Part shown: positions 1-5,647 of the stretch, one piece after another | Position numbering within the stretch: the first letter of the stretch is position 1 | Layout: each line of letters starts with the position of its first letter | The notes under the pieces: model-generated | What the model was told of the DNA's origin: nothing | Databases searched by the model: none | Seen by the model: only the letters and a program-made list of their open reading frames with translations | Translations under genes and position numbers: made by a program | Origin: an uncultured Amylibacter sp. | Lineage (GTDB): Bacteria; Pseudomonadota; Alphaproteobacteria; Rhodobacterales; Rhodobacteraceae | Reading direction: 5' to 3' | Assembly: GCA_938001995.1 (NCBI GenBank) | Contig: CALLAV010000347.1 | Coordinates: 1-8,210, forward strand | Length of the DNA stretch: 8,210 nt

Positions 1-1
1 T

Positions 2-586
2 TTGTCGGTTTCAGAAACGTCCGAAGCCGTGCCAGAGGTGGATACGGGTGCGGATGTGGTCTACATCGCGGAGCCGCTGGATCGGCCAGAGGCGCTGGAT
101 GGGCATACCTATAAGATGAAGTGGCCTGAATCCGAGCATGCGATTTATATCACCATTAATGACATCATTCAAAACGGTCAACGCCGTCCATTCGAGGTGT
201 TTATCAACTCCAAAAACATGGAGCATTATGCGTGGACGCTGGCGCTGACGCGGATGATTTCAGCGGTGTTCCGTCGCGGGGGCGATGTGTCCTTTGTGGT
301 AGAAGAATTGAAGGCGGTGTTTGACCCGCGCGGCGGTGCTTGGGTGCAAGGGAAGTACATTCCAAGCATGTTGGCCGCCATCGGGAGTGTGATTGAAGAA
401 CACATGGTGCGCATCGGGTTCATTGGTGGTGAGGGGATGCATTTGAAATCTGACCCGGCATCTGAAGTGATCCAGTTGGGCCAGCAAGCGCGTGGGAAAT
501 CTTGCCCGTCTTGTGGTGGCATGGGGTTGCAGATGGTTGAGGGCTGCATGACCTGTTTGGACTGTGGGCATTCGAAATGTGGCTAA
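2..586 (+). CDS. nrdJ: Adenosylcobalamin-dependent ribonucleoside-diphosphate reductase (class II), C-terminal part; 5' end outside window
   Basis: This is the last 194 residues of a class II (vitamin B12-dependent) ribonucleotide reductase, the cytoplasmic enzyme that reduces ribonucleotides to deoxyribonucleotides without needing oxygen. The reading frame is open to the left edge, so the true start lies outside the window and the first codon here (TTG) is internal. Residues about 40-135 of the fragment match the C-terminal RNR domain, including the phrase RPFEVFINSKNMEHYAW. The last 30 residues hold the cysteine-rich tail: C168-x2-C171, C182-x2-C185-x2-C188 and C193 in a terminal GHSKCG. 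In this family the tail is expected to act as a redox shuttle or zinc-binding element. The catalytic barrel and B12 domains are not in view. The gene ends in TAA at 584-586, and a stem-loop begins within that stop codon. The identification is confident; nrdJ is the symbol usual for the class II enzyme. Confidence 0.93.
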   Translation: MSVSETSEAVPEVDTGADVVYIAEPLDRPEALDGHTYKMKWPESEHAIYITINDIIQNGQRRPFEVFINSKNMEHYAWTLALTRMISAVFRRGGDVSFVVEELKAVFDPRGGAWVQGKYIPSMLAAIGSVIEEHMVRIGFIGGEGMHLKSDPASEVIQLGQQARGKSCPSCGGMGLQMVEGCMTCLDCGHSKCG

Positions 587-601
587 GGGGCGCTGCCCCT
601 T
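585..601. terminator. GC-rich stem-loop at the 3' end of nrdJ, possible bidirectional terminator
   Basis: AAGGGGCGCTGCCCCTT is a perfect inverted repeat: a 7-bp stem (585-591 with 595-601) and a 3-nt loop. It starts in the nrdJ stop codon. It lies in the 52-nt gap between nrdJ and the convergently transcribed membrane-protein gene, where a shared terminator is expected. It is not a textbook intrinsic terminator: no T-run follows directly on either strand, and the nearest T-tract on the + strand (TATTTTT) comes about a dozen nucleotides later. The segment up to about 632 (CCCCGAGATATTTTTGG then ACAAAAGAAGG) resembles, from memory, a 3'-end sequence that recurs in Rhodobacterales genomes. Confidence 0.45.
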
Positions 602-638
602 AAACCCCGAGATATTTTTGGACAAAAGAAGGTGCGGG

Positions 639-1307
639 TCAGTGCCCGTTCAGTGCCGCGTAGATGCCGAATGCGCCGACGAGAACAAGGGATAGCGCCC
701 AGACGATATCGAGATTGAACCACGTTTTGGACAGGAATTTCAGGCCGAGCCAATAGTAGATGACTGTGGCGATGACGCCTCCTGCGAGGGTCATGGCGAG
801 CGTGTGTGTGGCAGCCACGATGAAGGCTGTGGAGATGTTGTTGGACAACAGTTGTTCGATCGCGAGGTGGCCTGTGTCGTTTTCTGCAATGGCACAGATG
901 CCCAGGTAGATGGGGACAAGCATCAGGCCCGCGCCATGGGCCATGGCCGCGAGGAAAGACCAAAGCGCAAGGCGGGCGGGGTGGACGCGGGCGAGGAATT
1001 TGGGATGGCGGCGGTTGATCAGCAAGTAGAGGCCCATGAGGATAACAAGGACGCCAGCGACAACGCGGATTTCGATTTCGTATTGGACCAGAAACATCAT
1101 CATGGAGAACGGCAAGAGGATGCCGATCATCGCAATAAAGTGGCCGAGGGCGAGCATTCCGAGCGCTTTGGGCAGGGCGCTGGTTTTGCGTTCCATCAGT
1201 GCGGCGGACACAGCAAGAGGCCAGCCCATGCCAGGATTGATGCCGTGGTAAAAGCCAGAAAAAATGACGGCCCACCAAAGGGCCGCCATCGAGGTTAATT
1301 CCATCAT
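639..1307 (-). CDS. Polytopic membrane protein (about six helices) coupled to the SBP56/methanethiol-oxidase-like gene
   Basis: The 222-residue protein is almost wholly hydrophobic, with about six predicted membrane segments (roughly 8-30, 48-72, 82-98, 112-140, 158-186 and 198-218). I do not recognise a named family with certainty. The first helix carries YHGINPGMGWP (20-30), which vaguely resembles the His-x-x-Pro-Gly region of nickel/cobalt (NicO-type) and TauE/SafE-type transporters. Further histidines sit in or next to hydrophobic stretches at H56 (LGHF), H124 (MAHGAG) and H168 (ATHTL), and methionines cluster at 69-71. Intramembrane His and Met would fit a metal-ion or small-solute carrier, but that is inference. 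The start at 1307 lies 3 nt after the stop of the upstream gene, with a second ATG immediately following and no clear Shine-Dalgarno, so translation is probably coupled. It ends convergent to nrdJ. Confidence 0.85.
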   Translation of the reverse strand: MMELTSMAALWWAVIFSGFYHGINPGMGWPLAVSAALMERKTSALPKALGMLALGHFIAMIGILLPFSMMMFLVQYEIEIRVVAGVLVILMGLYLLINRRHPKFLARVHPARLALWSFLAAMAHGAGLMLVPIYLGICAIAENDTGHLAIEQLLSNNISTAFIVAATHTLAMTLAGGVIATVIYYWLGLKFLSKTWFNLDIVWALSLVLVGAFGIYAALNGH

Positions 1308-1310
1308 GCT

Positions 1311-2708
1311 TTAGACGTTCGGGTAGCAGAAGCTGTCCGTTGAACAGTCGCCGCCTTCTAGCCTGATCTGGTGAGACCGATAGCCTTTGGGGAAATCGAC
1401 ATAGAAGTCTTTGTCCAGATGGAAGCCATTTTCATCGTTATTGGCCATGACCATTTGGCCGCCTTCGTCGTCTGGATAGAACTGGTCATCCCACGTGGAA
1501 TAGAGCGAGTTCGTCCAATAGACGCGTTTGCCATCGCGGCTGACCTCGACCATTTGTGGGCCGTAGACGAAGGGCTTGCCGTTGGGGTGGTTGGTTCCTT
1601 TGGCGATGCCGCCCACTTCGACTTTGCCAGCCAGAACGGGGTTCATGGGGTCGGACACATCGTATTGGTGCATTTCGCCCAAGCCCCAGCAGGCCACGTA
1701 GAGGTATTTGTCATCGAGAGAGAGGTCGATGTCTGTGACCAGGGGTGGCACGGCTTCGAACCCTTGCAGGAGGGGTGGCAGGTTTTCGGGTTTTTCTGGA
1801 CGCGGGTCGATGGTGATTGTCTTTTTGGACTGCCACTTGCCATCGTCATCGCGCCACCATGTAAAGATCGCGCCTTGCAGGTTGGTGGTGTCCACCACCA
1901 CGCCGCAGAACCCGTAGGATTTGGTCGGATCATGCGCAGGGCGGATTTCCAGCGCCATCTGATGGTTTTCGCCAAGGTCCATGGTCTGGATGTTCTTGCG
2001 TTTGCGCAGGTCCCAGAAGTGGATGGAGTGGCCGTACTTGTTAGACAGCAAGTCCTCGGCCACCACACCGTTTTCGAATTGTGGGGGTAGGCCCCATTCG
2101 GAGGACACCATGTAGTCTTGGGGCAGGTTCCACCAGAAATCATAGTGTTTGTCCTGCGCACCGCGATCCATTTCGTATTGGCCGATAATCTCGAACGTTT
2201 CGCAATCCATGATGAAGATGCCTGGAGGGCCGTCAGTGCCGTCTTCGCCGCCACCGCCGAGCGTCGAGACATAGATGCCTTCGGGGCCGCAGTGGATGGT
2301 GTGGGGGCGGGAATAGCCCGTTTTTTCGAAGACTTCTTCGGGTTCAATCACTTTGTGAACTTTGGCTTTCAAAGGGTCCTTTACGTCGATGATATAAATA
2401 CGCGAAGAGCGGATGCCTGGCACGATCAAGTAGCGGCGTTCAAGGAACGCGTGGCCCGTCAGCGGCGACAGGGCGGATGAACATGCGTTCCAACCAAAGT
2501 GGTGAAATTCGTCGCCTTTGTAATCGACGATCACCTGATGCACGATTTCACCGTAGGTTTTCGATTTCGGGTTCACATCTACCACGGCAATGCCGTCGGA
2601 TTGTTCGCCATCTGGGCTGAGCATTACGGTAAAGGCGTAGTTTTCAACAGGGGCTTGCATCGCCAATTTGGCCGATGCGTGGAATGTTGGATCAGGTCTT
2701 AGGTTCAT
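1311..2708 (-). CDS. Selenium-binding protein 56 (SBP56) / methanethiol oxidase family protein
   Basis: The 465-residue protein aligns by eye along its whole length with human SELENBP1. Shared landmarks are DEFHHFGWNACSS (66-78), SSRIYIIDV (101-109), KVIEP (119-123), HTIHC (136-140), SSEWG (202-206), LSLDDKYLYVACW, NSLYSTWDDQFYP and the terminal GGDCSTD (452-458). Family members studied in Hyphomicrobium and humans are copper-dependent methanethiol oxidases giving formaldehyde, H2S and H2O2. The candidate metal-ligand histidines (H69/H70, H136, H139) and the cysteine equivalent to human Cys57 (C76) are present, as is an extra cysteine near the end (C461). No signal peptide is visible: the N-terminus MNLRPDPTFHASAK is polar, so as read the protein is cytoplasmic, unlike the reported periplasmic bacterial enzyme. 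The start is supported by GGGAGGA 7 nt upstream. It leads a two-gene unit with the membrane protein. The family call is firm. The mtoX function is likely but not provable here, so no symbol is given. Confidence 0.93.
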   Translation of the reverse strand: MNLRPDPTFHASAKLAMQAPVENYAFTVMLSPDGEQSDGIAVVDVNPKSKTYGEIVHQVIVDYKGDEFHHFGWNACSSALSPLTGHAFLERRYLIVPGIRSSRIYIIDVKDPLKAKVHKVIEPEEVFEKTGYSRPHTIHCGPEGIYVSTLGGGGEDGTDGPPGIFIMDCETFEIIGQYEMDRGAQDKHYDFWWNLPQDYMVSSEWGLPPQFENGVVAEDLLSNKYGHSIHFWDLRKRKNIQTMDLGENHQMALEIRPAHDPTKSYGFCGVVVDTTNLQGAIFTWWRDDDGKWQSKKTITIDPRPEKPENLPPLLQGFEAVPPLVTDIDLSLDDKYLYVACWGLGEMHQYDVSDPMNPVLAGKVEVGGIAKGTNHPNGKPFVYGPQMVEVSRDGKRVYWTNSLYSTWDDQFYPDDEGGQMVMANNDENGFHLDKDFYVDFPKGYRSHQIRLEGGDCSTDSFCYPNV

Positions 2709-2930
2709 GAATTTTCCTCCCAGAAAATGGCGCGCAGTGCGCAGTCTTGAAAGAGCCGCGGATAATACAAAGTGAGGATGGCTCGGTCCTCTTGGTGTTT
2801 TCTCGATCGAAATAGACCACTGGAGGTCATTGAAAAATGTGACGCCCGTGGGTTGAGCGTAAGCGATAGTATCCCGTTTTGGGAAGCATTTTTCGAAGCA
2901 CGGGTAGGTCAGGGCCGTAAATGTCTGACA
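2709..2930 (-). other. Predicted long 5' leader of the SBP56/methanethiol-oxidase-like transcript
   Basis: If transcription starts about 7 nt after the -10 element described below, the mRNA has a leader of about 220 nt before the start codon. I see no convincing gene in it. It holds a small 11-nt palindrome, GCGCAGTGCGC (2732-2742), just upstream of the ribosome binding site. I recognise no riboswitch class or tRNA. A second promoter nearer the gene is possible but none stood out. Confidence 0.35.
2715..2721 (-). promoter_or_regulatory. Strong ribosome binding site of the SBP56/methanethiol-oxidase-like gene
   Basis: On the minus strand GGGAGGA stands 6-7 nt before the ATG at 2708. It is the best Shine-Dalgarno in the window and fixes the start codon. 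It therefore supports the reading that the protein has no N-terminal signal peptide. Confidence 0.85.
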
Positions 2931-2933
2931 AAT
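2919..2933. promoter_or_regulatory. Operator candidate 2: second copy of the palindrome at the predicted start point
   Basis: AAATGTCTGACAAAT repeats the first 12 bases of the neighbouring palindrome exactly. It keeps the TGTCTGACA core symmetric and differs only in the last outer bases. Its centre (2926) is 21 bp, two helical turns, from the centre of copy 1, so two dimers would bind the same face of the DNA. It covers the predicted transcription start, as a repressor site would. Confidence 0.6.
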
Positions 2934-2936
2934 GGG

Positions 2937-2965
2937 ATTAAATGTCTGACATTTAAAATTGGCAA
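2937..2965 (-). promoter_or_regulatory. Predicted sigma70-type promoter for the SBP56/methanethiol-oxidase-like operon
   Basis: On the minus strand TTGCCA (2965-2960) and TTTAAT (2942-2937) are separated by exactly 17 nt. Each hexamer has one mismatch to TTGACA/TATAAT. It is the best-looking promoter in the window and points at the gene starting at 2708. Its spacer contains one palindromic operator candidate, and a second covers the predicted transcription start near 2930. It lies about 50 nt beyond the 3' end of the short-chain dehydrogenase gene, so the SBP56-like gene probably has its own transcription start. Confidence 0.6.
2940..2954. promoter_or_regulatory. Operator candidate 1: perfect 15-bp palindrome in the promoter spacer
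   Basis: AAATGTCTGACATTT is a perfect palindrome around its central base at 2947. It lies in the -35/-10 spacer and touches the -10 hexamer of the predicted promoter. The size and symmetry suit a dimeric helix-turn-helix regulator. The TGTCnGACA core does not identify the regulator family with certainty; a GntR-type repressor is one possibility. No regulator gene is in the window. Confidence 0.65.
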
Positions 2966-3017
2966 CGCCCGATTATGTTGCAATCTTTGTAGGATTGGAT
3001 GCGAAATCGATTCGGTT

Positions 3018-3992
3018 TTAGGCTGATTCCAGAAGCCGTTCGCTCAGTTCCCACAGCCGTTCGGCGCTGTCATCATCGCACGCGTGCGCGTTCACGCCCA
3101 TGAAGCGTGCCGTGGGGCTTTCGGGGTCAGTGACGGCGGCGACATTGCAGTCTTCGCAGTAAACACCCGCTTTGCCATTAAGCATCGGGGATGTTGCCGC
3201 CCATGTGCTGGTCGATGCGCCCTGTTCAGGAGATTTGAACCCCGCCTTAGCCAGCTCTGACGGTTCTCCATCTTCGCCAAGCCACCCCAAAGCGATCATT
3301 TCTTCCTTGGGGAGGTGGCGTTGCAGGGGGGTGAAAATACCGCCTGGATGCACGGAAAACGCCTGCCCGCCTGTGGGTTTTAAGCGGCGCGACAGTGCGT
3401 TCGCGAATAGCGCGTTGGCGGATTTTGCTTGGCCATAGGCCTGCCATTTGTCGTATTCTGTTGTTTCATATTGGATATCGTCCCAACGAATATCACTCAA
3501 CTTATGACCTGTTGAAGACAGCGCAACCACGCGGGCATCTGACTGCAATAGCAAGTGCATAAGCGCTGTTGTTAGGGCGAAATGGCCCATGTGATTGACG
3601 CCAAACTGGCTTTCCCATCCGGGACCGACGCGGGTTTCGGGACAGGCCATTATGCCTGCGTTGTTAATCAAAATGTCGATTTGATTGTGACCGTCCAAAA
3701 TGCTGTTTGCGAAGCTGCGGACCGATGCCAGATCAGCGAGGTCCAGCGGCGCAGTGGTGACGTTGCCTTTGACATCCGCGAGCGCGTCTTTGGCCTTTTC
3801 AGGGGTGCGCACAGGCACGATTACAGCCGCACCTTTTGACGCCAGTGCGCGGGTGGTTTCCAGACCGAGGCCAGAATAACCACCCGTAACGATGGCGGTT
3901 TTACCGCTTAGATCGATGTCGTTCAGGACCTCGGATGCGGTGGATTTAGCGTGAAAGCCAGAGTTGAGCGGGGCTTGATCAGATTGGGCCAT
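3018..3992 (-). CDS. Short-chain dehydrogenase/reductase, retinol-dehydrogenase/WWOX-like type
   Basis: A 324-residue NAD(P)-dependent oxidoreductase with a classical SDR Rossmann fold. The visible motifs are TGGYSGLG (36-43, dinucleotide binding), an acidic DLADL segment (84-88), NNAG (110-113), the active-site serine in ALSSTGH (S159/S160) and the catalytic Y186-x3-K190. The arginine after strand 2 (VPVRTPEKA, R62) hints at NADP(H), which is inference. The long C-terminal part with HPGGIFTPLQRH and the YCEDC pair (278-282) is typical of the longer retinol-dehydrogenase-like SDRs; the substrate cannot be told. I chose the start at 3992 because AAAGGA lies 8 nt upstream and the protein starts MAQSDQAP. 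An in-frame ATG at 4019 would add nine residues but has no such site. The start lies inside the upstream exonuclease gene (14-nt overlap), so the two are probably translated from one mRNA. Confidence 0.9.
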   Translation of the reverse strand: MAQSDQAPLNSGFHAKSTASEVLNDIDLSGKTAIVTGGYSGLGLETTRALASKGAAVIVPVRTPEKAKDALADVKGNVTTAPLDLADLASVRSFANSILDGHNQIDILINNAGIMACPETRVGPGWESQFGVNHMGHFALTTALMHLLLQSDARVVALSSTGHKLSDIRWDDIQYETTEYDKWQAYGQAKSANALFANALSRRLKPTGGQAFSVHPGGIFTPLQRHLPKEEMIALGWLGEDGEPSELAKAGFKSPEQGASTSTWAATSPMLNGKAGVYCEDCNVAAVTDPESPTARFMGVNAHACDDDSAERLWELSERLLESA

Positions 3993-4617
3993 TGGGTGTG
4001 TCCTTTGATTTTGGGTCAAACAGATCGAGCTGGTTTGGATCGATCTTCGGTTTCAAAATACGTTTCACGGCAAAATCGCGGCCTGTCTTTTCTTCGGCCA
4101 GTAAGACGACCTCTGCGCTGGCGCGGGCGTCTTCTTCGCCATCGTGGTGACGAAATTCCAGTGACAGATGCTCTTTCAGCGATGCCAGCCCAAAGCCGCC
4201 ATTGCCGCGCAACTGTGGCCAAGCCTTGCGCGCGACTTTAACGCTGTCCCGCCAGCGCCAGTTCGGGATATCGAGGTCATGTTTCAAACAGGCGCGGCGG
4301 ATGGCGTTTTGGTCGAAATTGCTGTGCTGAAATACAATTTCCCCATCAAGCGAGCCGCGCAGGTGAACCAGCACCGTGGGGAAACTGGGCGCTCCGACTA
4401 CGGTGTCTTGGGTGATTTTATGGACCCACGTGGCGGACCAATCGGTGGTGGCGGGATCGATGTAGCTCATCCATGTGGTCATAGACCCATCGGCACGCAC
4501 GCAGGCCACACCAATCTGGCAAATGCTAGAAGATGATCGATTTGCGGTTTCCACATCAAGCGCAAAGAACCGAAACGGGCCTTTGGGCAAGGGGCGAAGG
4601 GTGTGTGGATGTTCCAT
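3979..4617 (-). CDS. DnaQ-like (DEDDh) 3'-5' exonuclease with a C-terminal clamp-binding-type motif
   Basis: The 212-residue protein has the three exonuclease motifs of the DEDDh family: Exo I FFALDVETAN with D21 and E23, Exo II HSNFDQNAI with D102, and Exo III HHDGEEDARASAEV with H158 and D163. The four acidic residues should bind two metal ions and the histidine should activate water, so the enzyme should degrade DNA or RNA from the 3' end. It resembles the stand-alone exonucleases that are similar to the polymerase III epsilon subunit, not replicative DnaQ itself. The tail after the domain carries QLDLF (196-200), which matches the beta-clamp-binding pentapeptide consensus QL[SD]LF and suggests tethering to the sliding clamp. 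The start at 4617 has only a weak Shine-Dalgarno, so an alternative start is possible, but the domain begins close to it. The 3' end overlaps the SDR gene. Confidence 0.9.
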   Translation of the reverse strand: MEHPHTLRPLPKGPFRFFALDVETANRSSSSICQIGVACVRADGSMTTWMSYIDPATTDWSATWVHKITQDTVVGAPSFPTVLVHLRGSLDGEIVFQHSNFDQNAIRRACLKHDLDIPNWRWRDSVKVARKAWPQLRGNGGFGLASLKEHLSLEFRHHDGEEDARASAEVVLLAEEKTGRDFAVKRILKPKIDPNQLDLFDPKSKDTPNGPI

Positions 4618-4717
4618 TGCGTGTATTGCGCCACGAAGGGGACGGGATGTCTATGGCTATTTTGGGTGGGCGGGCTATCGTTGAAGCAACGGAATGAACA
4701 GATGAAAAGGGCAAGTC
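4618..4717. promoter_or_regulatory. Divergent intergenic region between the exonuclease and the ADP-ribosylglycohydrolase-family gene
   Basis: This 100-nt gap separates two outward-facing genes and must hold promoter activity for at least one of them. I found no hexamer pair good enough to name. It contains a 5-bp stem-loop, CGTTG-AAG-CAACG (4679-4691), and the ribosome binding site AAAAGGG (4705-4711), 6 nt before the ATG at 4718. Confidence 0.4.
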
Positions 4718-5647
4718 ATGTCAGCGGAACGAAAAGCAGCAGCGATCCTTGGGGCTTTGGTAGCGGATGCGGCCGCACTTGGATTGCATTGGATATATGA
4801 CGCAAATCGGGTGAAAGAGGTTGCGGATGCCCGTGGCGGTGCGACCTTTGTGCCTGTGGATCCCGCCCATCACGAAGGGGTTCCTGCATACTTTGCACAC
4901 GCACTGCGCTGCGATGGAATGCAAAGCCAGTACGGCGAGGTTTTGCGCTTGGCGATGCGGTCGATGATCGACAATGATGGATTTGACGGTGTGGCGTATC
5001 GTGCCGATTTTGTGGGGTACTTTGGTGCTGGTGGCTCGTATCAGGGCTATATTGATCGCCCAACCCGGGGCGTGTTGGAAAATACAGCCGCAGAGAAATC
5101 CGTGACGGGCATAGACGACGATCAACTGCCCGCCACCACTACGCTGCCTGCGATTGTGGCGCGCTATTCTGGCGCGGAACAAACTGCCATGGCCAAGGCC
5201 GCACGAGAGGTGACAAACATCAATGACGTGGCCGAAGGATATGCCGTCGTGTGTGCGAACGTTTTAAATGACGTTCTGGCTGGCAAAGATTTGAAAACGG
5301 TTTTGAAAGTAACAGCACAAGACACCAAAGGCGAGATTGGCGAAGCCTTGCGTGCGGCGCTGTCGAGCGATGAGGTGGACAGTGCAGCTTACGGCGAGGT
5401 GACAGGGCGGGCGTGCCATTTGCCTATGGCCATGCCTTTGGCGTTTCACATTATGTCACGGGCCGAGGATTACGCGGATGCCGTGGAACAGAATATTCGC
5501 GCAGGGGGCGACAGTTGTGGCCGTGCGATCATCATTGGCAGCATCATGGCGGCGGCTTGCGGTGTGCGGGATATTCCGCTCGATTGGATCCTAAAGCTGG
5601 ATCGTGGCGCTGGGGTGTGGGCGCAATGCCAAGCGCTTGCGCGTTAG
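4718..5647 (+). CDS. ADP-ribosylglycohydrolase-family protein of a divergent (crystallin J1-like) subgroup
   Basis: A 309-residue, mostly helical protein of the ADP-ribosylglycohydrolase (DraG/ARH) superfamily. Most characterised members remove ADP-ribose from proteins or small molecules using two Mg2+ ions. Visible markers are the N-terminal helix LGALVADAAALGLHWIYD (11-28) and the C-terminal AGGDSCGRAIIIGSI (262-276). The usual acidic TDDT motif after the first helix is not evident: the corresponding stretch reads DGMQSQYGEVLR (66-77). In the C-terminal GGDxD motif only the first aspartate (D265) is kept, and C267 stands where the second would be. The HWIYD and GGDxCGR features fit, from memory, a crystallin J1-like subgroup whose substrate is not known. 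The start has a good Shine-Dalgarno (AAAAGGG). No signal peptide is seen, so the protein should be cytoplasmic. Its stop overlaps the stop of the convergent gene by 4 nt. Confidence 0.85.
   Translation: MSAERKAAAILGALVADAAALGLHWIYDANRVKEVADARGGATFVPVDPAHHEGVPAYFAHALRCDGMQSQYGEVLRLAMRSMIDNDGFDGVAYRADFVGYFGAGGSYQGYIDRPTRGVLENTAAEKSVTGIDDDQLPATTTLPAIVARYSGAEQTAMAKAAREVTNINDVAEGYAVVCANVLNDVLAGKDLKTVLKVTAQDTKGEIGEALRAALSSDEVDSAAYGEVTGRACHLPMAMPLAFHIMSRAEDYADAVEQNIRAGGDSCGRAIIIGSIMAAACGVRDIPLDWILKLDRGAGVWAQCQALAR

Noticed and set aside
583..1278. 231-codon minus-strand frame overlapping the membrane-protein gene
   Set aside because: It reads as an Arg/His/Pro-rich sequence in a shifted frame, lacks domains, and overlaps the better supported gene throughout.
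804..1298. Long + strand open frame antisense to the membrane-protein gene
   Set aside because: The product is a polar, low-complexity sequence typical of the complement of a hydrophobic protein gene. The minus-strand frame gives a clear membrane protein with good gene context.
1371..2090. 239-codon + strand frame antisense to the SBP56-like gene
   Set aside because: The opposite strand encodes an unmistakable SBP56-family protein over the same stretch; this is a GC-driven shadow frame.
2919..2954. CRISPR-like repeat pair
   Set aside because: There are only two short copies with a 21-nt period, in a promoter; no array or cas gene. The palindromic operator reading explains them better.
2772..3026. 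Open reading frame of 84 codons on the + strand in the intergenic region
   Set aside because: It spans the promoter and both operator palindromes, runs into the 3' end of the dehydrogenase gene, has no good Shine-Dalgarno, and its product resembles no known protein.
3990..4019. Upstream ATG at 4019 as the dehydrogenase start
   Set aside because: No Shine-Dalgarno lies at a suitable distance. The ATG at 3992 has AAAGGA 8 nt before it and gives a normal N-terminus.
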